Assembly: GCF_014694385.1 (NCBI RefSeq)
Contig: NZ_JAAOCA010000041.1
Location: 1-53,538 of the forward strand
Source of the DNA: Pseudomonas typographi
Lineage (GTDB): Bacteria > Pseudomonadota > Gammaproteobacteria > Pseudomonadales > Pseudomonadaceae
Direction: 5' to 3'
DNA length: 53,538 bases
The notes beneath the pieces were generated by a model. That model was not told where the DNA came from and made no database searches. It saw only the letters and a list, made by a program, of their open reading frames with translations. Both the position numbers and the translations under genes were made by a program. Of this stretch, positions 26,203-36,402 are shown in pieces. The number at the start of each line of letters is the position of its first letter. Position 1 is the first letter of the stretch.

Positions 26203-26600
26203 CGTGCGGGGGCGTGGTGTTTCAGACACTCGCACAAGCATCGACGCGAAAATGCTGCTAGCGAAGGCGCCGTGACGGCAACGCAGCACGGCGGCAAAAG
26301 GCATCGTCAACATTGTGCAGCCAACGTCTGAAACCACACTAGCCGCGCAATCCTAAGTGCCGGGTACTGGCCGTGGCCAACAACGGATGTCTCTAAGGTA
26401 ATAACCGCCAGCACCGGAAAAAAAACCGGCAATGTGTGAATAAGCGCCTAACCAAATGACGCAGTCACCCTCCCCGACGCGCGCTTTTCCGATGCGTTAT
26501 AGTTGCCACGCACCGGCCCCGGCATCGACCAGAAGCCGTTGCTCAGCAACGGACGGGGCGGTATACCCGCGTCGATAGCCGGCGACCTGCCCCATAGCCA
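26203..26600 (-). other. Intergenic region between catabolic region and lipid operon
   Basis: There is no credible gene in these 398 bp. The part near 26203-26340 should hold the promoter of Bug receptor 3. An imperfect CCGG-A8-CCGG stem (about 26413-26430) could assist termination of the lipid operon ending at 26601, but its stem is short. The region marks the change from the catabolic to the lipid gene set. Confidence 0.4.
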
Positions 26601-28397
26601 TCAATCGTTCGCGGTTTTCGGAACGGTACCTGGGGCCGGGTCGTTTTTATGCTGGGCGACTTGAGCAGCCGGGGCCTGTAATGGGTCGATAGGCAGCGAG
26701 TTGAAGTCGCGCAAGCCAGACGGCGTGTGCGGGTTGCCAATCAGCAAGCGGCCCTGTTTGTAGTCAGCGTTGACCAGGCTTTGCGAGGGTGCGAATTCAT
26801 CGAAGCGCAGGCCGGCGAGGTCAGCCCACGTGTGAATGAAATGCGACGTACTGTAGGGCCGGTGCAGATAAGCGCCATCCAATGGCAGGTTGGCTTGCGC
26901 GGCCTTCCAGCTGGGCGAGCTCCAGACGATGAATGGCACGGTATACATCGGCCTGGTCGGTGCCGCTTCGTTGCGCCCAAGCACCTTCGGCGCTACGGGG
27001 TCATAGACCGACTCACCATGGTCAGACAAGTAAAGCAGCAAACCGTTGGGGTCCGTATTGCTGAAACGCTTGATCAACGATGACACTACATAGTCGTTAT
27101 AGCGTACGGCATTGTCATAGCTGTTGTAGACCGCCAGTTGATCATCCGTCACGTTGGCCGGCACACCACTGCGATCTTTGAAGTAATCGTAGGTTGGCGG
27201 GTAACGATAGTGGTAGCTCATGTGCGTGCCCAGCAGGTGAATCACGATGAACTTGCGCGGGGCATCGTCGGCCAATGCCTTGGAAAACGGATCAAGCACG
27301 TCGCCGTCGTATTGGCTGGTTTCGTTCTGGTCCCGATTGTTATTCAAATAGGTCTGTACGTCCGCCTGCTTGGAAAACAAGGTGAGCATGGTGTTGCGCT
27401 TGGTCATGGTTTGTTGATTGGTGATCCAATAGGTTTTGTAACCTGCCTGTTTCATCACACTGACCAACGTAGGCGTGCTCAGGTACAGGTCGGGGTGCTC
27501 CTCATCGGCGAAGGTCAATAACTGTTGCAGCGTCTCGATGGTGTAGGGGCGCGGCGCGATGACGTTGTCGAACACCTGCAACTGGCTGCGGATTTGGTCC
27601 AGGTTTGGCGTGGTGGGGCGGCCGTAACCGTAAAGGCTCATGCGTTGGCGCGTCGTCGACTCGCCGATCACCAGCACCAGGGTAGAGCGTTGGCCCGCGT
27701 GCTGGTCAGTGAGGTTTTTCAGCGGCGGTATGTGCGCTTGCGTGGCCAGCATCTTCGACATCTCGTCGAGCTGCTGGCGATATTGGTGATAGCCAACGAC
27801 TATCTGCCAGGGCGCTGCCGCTTCGATGTTCTCTTCGAATTTAGCGGCCGCCAGCTTGACGGTGGCGCGCTTGAAGTACTGGTGAACGGCGTTGTAGCCC
27901 ACCGAAACGCCAAGGAACAACACGCAGCATGCAACCAGTGCCTTGCGCGGTAGGTAAACCGGGCGCACGCGGGTCCACAGCAGCAGCCCACCCAGGCTAT
28001 AGGCAACGATGACCGCCACGATAGACCACGAAAAATAGTGCCCCAGGTATTCGCTGGACTCCTGCATGTTCGAATCGAACATGATGAAGATCACACTTTG
28101 CGAAAACTCCTGCCCGTAGATCAGAAAGTAGCCCAGGCCTGCCAGCGACGATACCCAGAGGATGATACCCAGCACGCCAGCCAGCAGCCGCGTGCGCGCG
28201 GGAAACAGCAGCAGTGGAACCATCCACAACAGCGTCACCATCGACGCCTGGACCATGCCCTTCCAACCCGCGACGCCCGCCTGGATGATCAGCAGTTGGG
28301 CTACCCCCGAGAAGTACCAGAAAAACAGAAACATCCAACCGAGGCCGGCCCAATTTACCCGGCGATGTGTCACCGGCGCGGTGTTTCTAGATCCCAT
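26601..28397 (-). CDS. cptA: Phosphoethanolamine transferase (CptA/EptA-like)
   Basis: This 598-residue inner-membrane sulfatase-fold enzyme transfers phosphoethanolamine from phosphatidylethanolamine to a lipid or sugar. Five N-terminal membrane segments span about residues 17-170, followed by a periplasmic catalytic domain. The metal/nucleophile motif is GESTTRQRMSLYGYGRPT, with Thr as nucleophile; later metal residues lie in LLGTHMSYHYRYP and LYLSDHGES. A GAGG site precedes the ATG. It is the last gene of the sphingolipid-type operon, so a ceramide or modified lipid A acceptor is possible. The classic CptA acceptor is heptose I phosphate. Confidence 0.88.
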   Translation of the reverse strand: MGSRNTAPVTHRRVNWAGLGWMFLFFWYFSGVAQLLIIQAGVAGWKGMVQASMVTLLWMVPLLLFPARTRLLAGVLGIILWVSSLAGLGYFLIYGQEFSQSVIFIMFDSNMQESSEYLGHYFSWSIVAVIVAYSLGGLLLWTRVRPVYLPRKALVACCVLFLGVSVGYNAVHQYFKRATVKLAAAKFEENIEAAAPWQIVVGYHQYRQQLDEMSKMLATQAHIPPLKNLTDQHAGQRSTLVLVIGESTTRQRMSLYGYGRPTTPNLDQIRSQLQVFDNVIAPRPYTIETLQQLLTFADEEHPDLYLSTPTLVSVMKQAGYKTYWITNQQTMTKRNTMLTLFSKQADVQTYLNNNRDQNETSQYDGDVLDPFSKALADDAPRKFIVIHLLGTHMSYHYRYPPTYDYFKDRSGVPANVTDDQLAVYNSYDNAVRYNDYVVSSLIKRFSNTDPNGLLLYLSDHGESVYDPVAPKVLGRNEAAPTRPMYTVPFIVWSSPSWKAAQANLPLDGAYLHRPYSTSHFIHTWADLAGLRFDEFAPSQSLVNADYKQGRLLIGNPHTPSGLRDFNSLPIDPLQAPAAQVAQHKNDPAPGTVPKTAND

Positions 28398-28445
28398 AAC
28401 AACCTCAATAGTAATAGGCGGCCCGTGGCAGGCCAGGGCCGTGGC

Positions 28446-29183
28446 TCACGCCGAACCGCCGGCCATCAGCTGGCGGACCAACTGGACGCACAAGGCCTGC
28501 ACCTCTGCCAAGGGCCGGCTGGCATCCACTTCGACGATTCGCGCACCATTGAACCGAAGCAAGGGCGTGGCTTGGACCTTCTGCCTGAGCAACGCCAGAT
28601 TATGTTCAGGCTTGCGGGCAAACGCGGTGTCGGCGTCGATATTCAAGCGTATGACCAAGGTCGGGCGGTAACTCGCCATCTGGTGATAAAGGCTGAGCTC
28701 GCGCTTCGCCAGCCAGGCGGTGAAACGATTGGCCGGGCGTGCGGCGGACAACCCTGGGCCGTCGTAGAAGCCGGGAATTTCCAACTGCGGGTATCGGTCG
28801 CAAATCACCACACCCGCCTGTTTACGCAACGCCAGCATCTGCTTGAAGCGACGCACCCGCCGCCTGGAAAAACCATAAATCACCGCGGCGGTGAAAACCC
28901 CAGGAATGCGCTCGCCTTCGGTCCGTGCTTGCTTGGCCTTTGCCCCCAAGCGCCGCGCTAACATCGGGCCAAGCAGCGGCCATGCCTGGATTTTCAACCC
29001 CAGTGCACCGGAGCCCAGGCCAAGGTAAGCGTAGGCCGCGCCCTCGCCCTGCAGCGCCGAACAGACCGACGCCGCCAGGGTGGTCTTGCCCGCCCCGTCG
29101 GAGCCTACGATCGCGATCAAGGGCGCCAGCGTAAGGTCGTCATGGCGAATGCCGTTGAACATCCGAACGCTAAGGCCAGTCAT
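28446..29183 (-). CDS. Thymidylate-kinase-like P-loop protein 2
   Basis: This 245-residue nucleoside/nucleotide-kinase-like protein has a Walker A motif (GSDGAGKTTL) near residue 30, a CDRYPQLE motif matching the DR[YFH] site of thymidylate kinases, and an Arg-rich lid-like segment (RKPEHNLALLRQK). Its ATG overlaps the stop of the paralogous gene upstream. It is too divergent for a housekeeping Tmk and sits in a lipid operon, so the acceptor may be a head-group precursor. The substrate is unknown. Confidence 0.85.
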   Translation of the reverse strand: MTGLSVRMFNGIRHDDLTLAPLIAIVGSDGAGKTTLAASVCSALQGEGAAYAYLGLGSGALGLKIQAWPLLGPMLARRLGAKAKQARTEGERIPGVFTAAVIYGFSRRRVRRFKQMLALRKQAGVVICDRYPQLEIPGFYDGPGLSAARPANRFTAWLAKRELSLYHQMASYRPTLVIRLNIDADTAFARKPEHNLALLRQKVQATPLLRFNGARIVEVDASRPLAEVQALCVQLVRQLMAGGSA

Positions 29184-30007
29184 CGGTCGCCCAACGCGTC
29201 GTGAGGCCACGACAGGCTACGAGAAACGCCGGCTTTGGCCTGTGCAATAACGTCTGCCAGCGGCAAGCGGCTATCCAGGTCCAGAATTGGCGCGCCCTGG
29301 TACTCAAGCTTCGGGACATTGGCGATTTTCAGCGCCAACGACTCGTAGCGATGATCGGGTTTGCGCGCAAAGGCCGTTTCCAGGTCAACGTTCAAGCGGA
29401 TGACCAGATCCGGGCGGTAACTAATCATGTAGGCGTACAGCGCCTTTTCGCGCCCGGCCAGAAAGCGCACGAACGCGTTGCGGTAAGTGACATTCGCAAG
29501 CCCCGGGCCATCGATTTTGAGGTTGGCAACGGCAATTTGTGGAAAGCGGTCCGCGACGACCGCCACACCCTTGCGCCGCAGCGCCATCATTTTCTGATAA
29601 CGCCGCCAGCGCCGCAGCGACAACAGGAAGATCGCAAAAGCCGCGAGGGTGCTTGGCCCCTCCCCGTCCTTTTTAAACGCCGGGCTCACCCGTGGCGAAT
29701 TGTCCGCGATCAGCCGCGCAATGCGTTTTCCGACCAGGGGCCACTTCACCATGGCCTCACCCAGCGCTTTGGACTGGACGCCCAAGTGGCAACTCTGCGT
29801 GCTGCGCGATGCCTGCATCCAAGCAAGGATCGCGTCTGACACGGTTGATTTGCCGGCGCCGTCGCAGCCCACAAACGCAATCAGCGGCGCCAGGTTATGC
29901 TTTGGGTTATCTGAGCTCGACCGCTTCGGGCCTGCTGGCTCGAGACGCGCGCCTGCCTCAAGCGGCTCGCTAGGCAATTGCTGGTTGTTATAGGTTGCAC
30001 ACTTCAT
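29180..30007 (-). CDS. Thymidylate-kinase-like P-loop protein 1
   Basis: This 275-residue paralogue of the next gene has Walker A (GCDGAGKSTV), ADRFPQIA in place of CDRYPQLE, and a matching RKPDHRYESLALK segment. The first 40 residues are a polar extension without a known motif. The tandem pair probably arose by duplication and may act as a heterodimer or on successive steps. It follows the ABC transporter gene by 40 bp. Function beyond phosphotransfer is not assigned. Confidence 0.85.
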   Translation of the reverse strand: MKCATYNNQQLPSEPLEAGARLEPAGPKRSSSDNPKHNLAPLIAFVGCDGAGKSTVSDAILAWMQASRSTQSCHLGVQSKALGEAMVKWPLVGKRIARLIADNSPRVSPAFKKDGEGPSTLAAFAIFLLSLRRWRRYQKMMALRRKGVAVVADRFPQIAVANLKIDGPGLANVTYRNAFVRFLAGREKALYAYMISYRPDLVIRLNVDLETAFARKPDHRYESLALKIANVPKLEYQGAPILDLDSRLPLADVIAQAKAGVSRSLSWPHDALGDR

Positions 30008-30047
30008 TGGATTGTCTCATCCGATATAAACACGCCGCACCACAGGG

Positions 30048-31772
<1,725 letters not shown>

Positions 31773-31891
31773 AACACTCACATTCGAAATCAGGCTTCAC
31801 ACCACGGGAACCCCGGCGGCGGATAACGTGTGTTGCGTGCACCACTGGACCCAGCGCCCGGTGACCTGTGCCTTGTCTGCGCGGGCAGCTA

Positions 31892-33082
31892 TCAGCCAGC
31901 CAGTTCGGCCAAGGGGCGCAACACTGAAAACGCCTGGATGATTTGGTCAATCTGCTGCGGTGTATGGGCCGCGCTGACGCTGCAGCGCACCAGTGTAACG
32001 CCGGCAGGTGTCGCCGGCGGCAATACCAGGTTGACGTAGACACCCTGGTCGATCAGCGCTCGCCAGAACCCCAGGCCTTGCTCCTTGGTGCCCACCATCA
32101 CCGGTACCACCGGGCTGACATGAGGCCCAAGGGCATAACCCAGGCTCGCCAAGCCGTCATACAGCCTATGGGCGTTGCTCCATAGGCATTCGCGCAGTTC
32201 CGGCCGCGTGGCAATGGCCCGCAGTGCCGAACGCACCGAGGCAACCACCGACGGTGATGGCGACGCGGTGAAAATGTAGGGGCGGCTGGCGTAGCGCAAA
32301 ACTTCCATGCCGCTGCGGCCCGCAGCAAAACCACCGATCGCAGCCAGGCTTTTGCTGAAGGTGCCGAGGATGATGTCGACGTCAGCCTCAACCCCGAGCG
32401 CTTCGGACAACCCTCGGCCGTTAGGGCCCATTACGCCAAATGAATGCGCCTCATCGACCAGCAAGTAACCGCCCAGGCGGCGTTTGATGTCAACGATTTC
32501 CTTGAGCGGGGCGGTATCCCCCAGCATGCTGTAGATGCCCTCGACGATGATCAGCGCATCTTTGGCCTGCGCGCCCAGGCGCAGCATGCGCCGTTCCAGG
32601 TCTTTAGCATCGTTGTGTTGAAAACGAATGATCTGCGCACCGCCCAGGGCGCAGGCATCATAGATGCTGGCATGGCAATCGGCATCCAGCAGTACCACTT
32701 CTCGTGGGCCCGCCAGCGACCCGATAATGCCCAGGTTCGCCACATAGCCCGTGGAGAAAACCATCACCGAAGGCCGATCGAGGAACGCTGCCAGTTCCGC
32801 TTCGAGCGCCGTGTGGCCGCCGTAGCTGCCATTGGCCATGCGCGACCCGGTGGTGCCGGTGCCCTCGGCTGCCAACGCCTGCTGCGCCGCCTCGATCGCC
32901 TGCGCGTCGAAGGTCAGGCCCAGGTAATTATTGGTGCCGGCCAGGATAACGTCTTTGTCGCCAATACGCCCTTCGGTGGGTGAATAAACGGCATCGATGC
33001 GGGTGCCGAACGGGCTGGCGCCGGAATCCTGGAAATGGGTGCGTTCAGCCGCCAAGCGGCTGAACTTGTCATACAGCCCCAT
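31892..33082 (-). CDS. spt: Serine palmitoyltransferase-like PLP enzyme
   Basis: This 396-residue member of the alpha-oxoamine synthase family (SPT, KBL, BioF) condenses an amino acid with an acyl thioester, losing CO2. PLP-site residues are present: His137 (DADCHASIYD), Asp210 and His213 (VDEAHSFG), and the Schiff-base Lys244 (GTFSKSLA). The ATG at 33082 has a GGAG site and overlaps the acyl-carrier-protein gene by 14 bp. With ACP, acyl-AMP ligase and a reductase in one operon, L-serine plus acyl-ACP giving 3-ketosphinganine is the likely reaction. KBL and BioF are argued against because no threonine or biotin genes are nearby. Confidence 0.87.
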   Translation of the reverse strand: MGLYDKFSRLAAERTHFQDSGASPFGTRIDAVYSPTEGRIGDKDVILAGTNNYLGLTFDAQAIEAAQQALAAEGTGTTGSRMANGSYGGHTALEAELAAFLDRPSVMVFSTGYVANLGIIGSLAGPREVVLLDADCHASIYDACALGGAQIIRFQHNDAKDLERRMLRLGAQAKDALIIVEGIYSMLGDTAPLKEIVDIKRRLGGYLLVDEAHSFGVMGPNGRGLSEALGVEADVDIILGTFSKSLAAIGGFAAGRSGMEVLRYASRPYIFTASPSPSVVASVRSALRAIATRPELRECLWSNAHRLYDGLASLGYALGPHVSPVVPVMVGTKEQGLGFWRALIDQGVYVNLVLPPATPAGVTLVRCSVSAAHTPQQIDQIIQAFSVLRPLAELAG

Positions 33083-33329
33083 GGCTTTTCTCCACATAGG
33101 CCACCAACGCGTTGGCGAGCTGCCGGGGCGTTCTGACATCCATTAAAATATTGATCGGGATCGACAGATCGTACTCATCTTCCAGCTTCATCAGCAGGTC
33201 CATCATCTTCACCGACTCTAAACCCAGGTCGTTGACCAGGTCACTGTCCGGACCAACCTGCTCCGATAGCGGAACCATGTCTCGCAGGCAAATCAGGACA
33301 TTTTCTAAAATGGTGTGTTGCGTAAACAT
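33069..33329 (-). CDS. Acyl carrier protein
   Basis: This 86-residue acyl carrier protein has the phosphopantetheine-attachment Ser39 in LGLESVKMMDLL, with the usual acidic helix II around it. The ATG at 33329 has an AGAGG ribosome site; a longer frame from 33419 overlaps the epimerase gene and is not used. It lies directly before the SPT-like gene and overlaps it. It probably holds the acyl chain loaded by the acyl-AMP ligase and hands it to the SPT-like enzyme, as in other bacterial sphingolipid clusters. Confidence 0.92.
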   Translation of the reverse strand: MFTQHTILENVLICLRDMVPLSEQVGPDSDLVNDLGLESVKMMDLLMKLEDEYDLSIPINILMDVRTPRQLANALVAYVEKSHGAV

Positions 33330-33363
33330 GGTTGACCTCTTCAACGTCCGAATTGATGTGCGC

Positions 33364-34275
33364 TCAGAACAGGCCATCCTGCAGGGCGCGGCGCAGCTTG
33401 ATCTGGGGTACCCAGCCAAGGGCGGCAGTGATGGCCGTGTTGCTGCAGGTCCAGTCGTGGTGGGTCAGTTCGTTGACCTTACTGGTTGTCAGCATTGGCG
33501 CCCGTGGCAGCAGGTAGGAAAGCGCCAGGTTGGCCCGGGCGATGCACTTCAACAACGTGAGCGAAACGGGAATTTCACGCACGCGCGCCTGGCGGATGTC
33601 TGCAGCGATGCTGGCCAGGCCTTTCCAGCTGTATCCGCCTAGCGTGCCGTCGCCCAGCTCATAGGTGCCGGGCCTCGCCTCTGGCGAGCTCACCCATTGC
33701 ACGACCGCCGCCGTCAGGTCGAACACATGCACGAAACTCAGGTGAGCCTCGCCTGCCCCCAGCCGTAACAGCAAGCCGCGTAACAGCCAGGAGAAAAGCG
33801 GCTGCAGCTCCCGGTCCCCCGGGCCATAAACCGCCGTGGGCCTGAAGATGGCGACGCTGACCGTGCCAGCAGCGCGCAGAACTTCCTGTTCAGCGTCGAA
33901 TTTCGACCGGGAGTACCAGGATAACTCGGGATAGCGAGCCGCCAGCGAAGACATGTGAAGGAACCGTTCACAGGTTCCGGATTGGCGCGCAGCCTCCATG
34001 ACCCGGCGGCTGCCGTCTACGTTGACGGCGCGAAAACCATGGGCGTCGCGCCCTCTGACGGCACCGGCGCAGTGGATCACCACGCCGGCTCCGGCGACCA
34101 GTTCGGCAAGCGATCGGGTGTCTTCCAGTGAACCCCGTACCCAGAACATCCCTTTCTTCAGCCCCGACTGTGTCCTGCTCAAGGCGCGAACATTGAAGCC
34201 CTGCGCCACCAGCATTCGGGCTATTTGGCCACCGATGAAACCACTGCCTCCCGTCAGGGCCACGACCAATGACAT
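33364..34275 (-). CDS. NAD-dependent epimerase/dehydratase-type reductase (CerR-like)
   Basis: This 303-residue extended short-chain dehydrogenase has an N-terminal GGSGFIGGQIAR nucleotide motif, then a YSRSKFDAE active-site stretch holding the catalytic Tyr and Lys and FRPTAVYGPGD. The start ATG shares bases with the stop of the acyl-AMP ligase gene (TGATG), so they are coupled. Bacterial sphingolipid operons contain a similar protein (CerR) that reduces the 3-keto group of the long-chain base or ceramide. That role fits here; a sugar epimerase is the alternative. Confidence 0.85.
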   Translation of the reverse strand: MSLVVALTGGSGFIGGQIARMLVAQGFNVRALSRTQSGLKKGMFWVRGSLEDTRSLAELVAGAGVVIHCAGAVRGRDAHGFRAVNVDGSRRVMEAARQSGTCERFLHMSSLAARYPELSWYSRSKFDAEQEVLRAAGTVSVAIFRPTAVYGPGDRELQPLFSWLLRGLLLRLGAGEAHLSFVHVFDLTAAVVQWVSSPEARPGTYELGDGTLGGYSWKGLASIAADIRQARVREIPVSLTLLKCIARANLALSYLLPRAPMLTTSKVNELTHHDWTCSNTAITAALGWVPQIKLRRALQDGLF

Positions 34276-36026
34276 CAAGCGAAACCCACAGCCGCCAGCA
34301 TTTCGGGACGCATGGAGATTTGACTGAGAAAGCGCTTACGGGCTTCGGCCCTGGCCGGCTTGCCGGATGAGGTACGAGGAATGCTGTGGGGAGGGACCAG
34401 ATCGATCGTCGGTGAAAGCCCGAATTCGCTGTGGATTTTGGCAAACAGCGTGTGCAGCAGGCGCTCACGTTTGTCCTCGGCAAGGATCCGACACTGAACC
34501 TGCATCACCACCGCAGGCTCGCCGTCTTTCTGCACGATGAACACAATCGCGTCTCCCGGCCTGACTTCAGGCTCCGTCTCGGCAACCAATTCGATGTCCT
34601 GCGGCCAGATGTTGCGGCCACGAATGATGATGAGGTCTTTCTTGCGCCCGGTGACATACAAATTGCCGCCGAGCAGATAGCCTAGATCGCCGGTGTCGAG
34701 CCGCTGGGTTTCCTTGATCTGCCGAATTGACTCCGGGTCCTGGAAATAGCCGCTCATCAGGCTTGGGCCAGAAATCACAATCCGCCCCACGCTGCGCTCC
34801 GGTAGCGGGTTACCGGCTTCATCGAGCACCTCAAGCCGGTGGCCGGGTAATGGGCCGCCGCAGTTAACAAAGGTGCTGATGGCCGTAGAGTGCTCGCTGG
34901 CGGCCACGGCTTTGCCCTCAAGCTCAAGGATGTCGCGATCGACACGGTCAGTTTGGCCCCCCGCATCCGGGGCGGCGAAACTCACAGCCAAGGTATTTTC
35001 GGCCAGGCCATAGCAAGGCATGAAGGCGCTGGCTTTAAAACCGGCCGGCGCGAAGTGCTCCGCGAAACGGTTCAGGGTGGCGATTGCGATAGGCTCCGCG
35101 CCAACCCCAGCGACACGCCAACGGGAAAGGTCAAGGCTTTCGACTTCGGCCGGGCTGCAACGTCGCACACACAGGTCGTAACCGAAAGGCGGCGCCACGG
35201 ATACCGTGCCCTGGTTGCGGCTCATCAGGTTAAGCCACTGCTTGGGGCGCATGGCGAAATCCTGAGTTTGCAAGTAGTCCACCGACAACTGCGTGGCAAC
35301 AGGCGTGAGCACGAAGCCAACCAAGCCCATGTCGTGATAATAGGGCAGCCAGGAGATGCATCGGTCCCTGGGCCGCAGCCGGATCCCGGCCAGGCTGATA
35401 CCGCGCAGGTTCGCCATGACCGAGCGCTGAGTGACGACGACCCCGCGAGGAAACCGCGTGCTGCCAGAGGTATATTGCAGGTACGCGATGTCATCTGGCT
35501 GAGGGGGCGTAAGCTCGATGTCGACCAGGGGCAGCGCTTCCAACGCCTCGGCTGTCCCGATGAATTTCTGGGTCGCCTTATCGATGGCTTCATGCACGAA
35601 AGACAACCACGCCTCACCGCCCAGCACCGCTAAAGGCGAGCAACTGGCAAGCAGGCCGCGCAACTTTTCAACGTAGGACTGATGATGCCCAACCCCTGTA
35701 GGAATAGGCAGTGGAACGGGAATCAAACCTGCGTATTGGCAAGCAAAAAAGATTTCCACGAACCCCGGGGTCGTGTCTGCGATCAGCGCAACACGATCAC
35801 CTTTGTTCAGGCCAAGGCTCAACAGCCTTTTCGCCGCGGCCACAGCGCGTTTTTTCAACAGCCGATACTCCACGACGGCGGTCAGGTGACAGCGCCGATC
35901 GTAGAAATTCATGCCTGTTTGCCCGAGTGCGGCGTAATCCAGCGCCTCGGCAAGAGAGGAAAAGTCTGCAAGGCGCTGCGCAAGTGAGTGCCCTGAGCTT
36001 GTCTCTGACAAATAAAGAACAGTCAA
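34275..36026 (-). CDS. Fatty acyl-AMP ligase / acyl-ACP synthetase
   Basis: This 583-residue adenylate-forming enzyme of the fatty acyl-AMP ligase branch activates a fatty acid for transfer to ACP. The AMP motif (YLQYTSGSTRFPRG) lies near residue 200, SWLPYYHDMGLVG follows, and the C-terminal domain holds DTGDLGYLLGGNLYVTGRKKD and ends SGKPARAEARK. The start is a TTG at 36026 with a strong AAAAAGGGG site 6-7 nt upstream. It is the first gene of the eight-gene minus operon. It probably loads the ACP two genes downstream. Confidence 0.9.
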   Translation of the reverse strand: MTVLYLSETSSGHSLAQRLADFSSLAEALDYAALGQTGMNFYDRRCHLTAVVEYRLLKKRAVAAAKRLLSLGLNKGDRVALIADTTPGFVEIFFACQYAGLIPVPLPIPTGVGHHQSYVEKLRGLLASCSPLAVLGGEAWLSFVHEAIDKATQKFIGTAEALEALPLVDIELTPPQPDDIAYLQYTSGSTRFPRGVVVTQRSVMANLRGISLAGIRLRPRDRCISWLPYYHDMGLVGFVLTPVATQLSVDYLQTQDFAMRPKQWLNLMSRNQGTVSVAPPFGYDLCVRRCSPAEVESLDLSRWRVAGVGAEPIAIATLNRFAEHFAPAGFKASAFMPCYGLAENTLAVSFAAPDAGGQTDRVDRDILELEGKAVAASEHSTAISTFVNCGGPLPGHRLEVLDEAGNPLPERSVGRIVISGPSLMSGYFQDPESIRQIKETQRLDTGDLGYLLGGNLYVTGRKKDLIIIRGRNIWPQDIELVAETEPEVRPGDAIVFIVQKDGEPAVVMQVQCRILAEDKRERLLHTLFAKIHSEFGLSPTIDLVPPHSIPRTSSGKPARAEARKRFLSQISMRPEMLAAVGFA

Positions 36027-36402
36027 TGTTTGACCCCTTTTTCAAATACCGCGGCGGAGAAACTCGCCCTGCCAGCTTTCCCTGGGCAGCGGAGCCGCAC
36101 ATCCTCAACGCCAAGCAAAAGGTGGTCCCTTGAAAAACCAATGCCTGCATGCATGAAGGACAACGAAATTTAACCGATACACTTTTGCAGCCTATCAACA
36201 ACAAAGCGGCAGAATCTTAACGCCCGAAGGCAACGCCACGCGTATCGAATTCGTCGATAGCATACATTGATCGTGACACATAGACGTAACAAAATATTTC
36301 AGTCATAGTCGGCAGTTATGACCGACAACGCTTGCTTAGCAGGCAGGGCCGCGGCTACGCGCATTGCTTTCCGGCCCGCCAATGAAGAAGACACCCCATT
36401 AC
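36027..36402. promoter_or_regulatory. Divergent promoter region of the two lipid operons
   Basis: This region of about 376 bp lies between the acyl-AMP ligase (minus) and the ceramide-synthase-like gene (plus). It is clearly more AT-rich than the genes at about 36160-36330. It must hold promoters for both operons, so they are likely co-regulated. An AT-rich patch including AAAATATTTC (about 36292-36300) is a plausible promoter element. No specific operator is recognisable. Confidence 0.5.

Noticed and set aside
26413..26430. CCGG-A8-CCGG stem as terminator of the lipid operon
   Set aside because: A 4-bp stem is too weak, and it lies 170 bp from the last stop codon.
28446..30007. Tandem P-loop proteins as housekeeping thymidylate kinase
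   Set aside because: Two divergent copies in a lipid operon with long extensions do not fit the single conserved tmk gene.
31892..33082. SPT-like enzyme read as KBL or BioF
   Set aside because: No threonine dehydrogenase or biotin genes are near, while ACP, acyl-AMP ligase and ceramide genes are. Sequence alone does not fully separate the family members.
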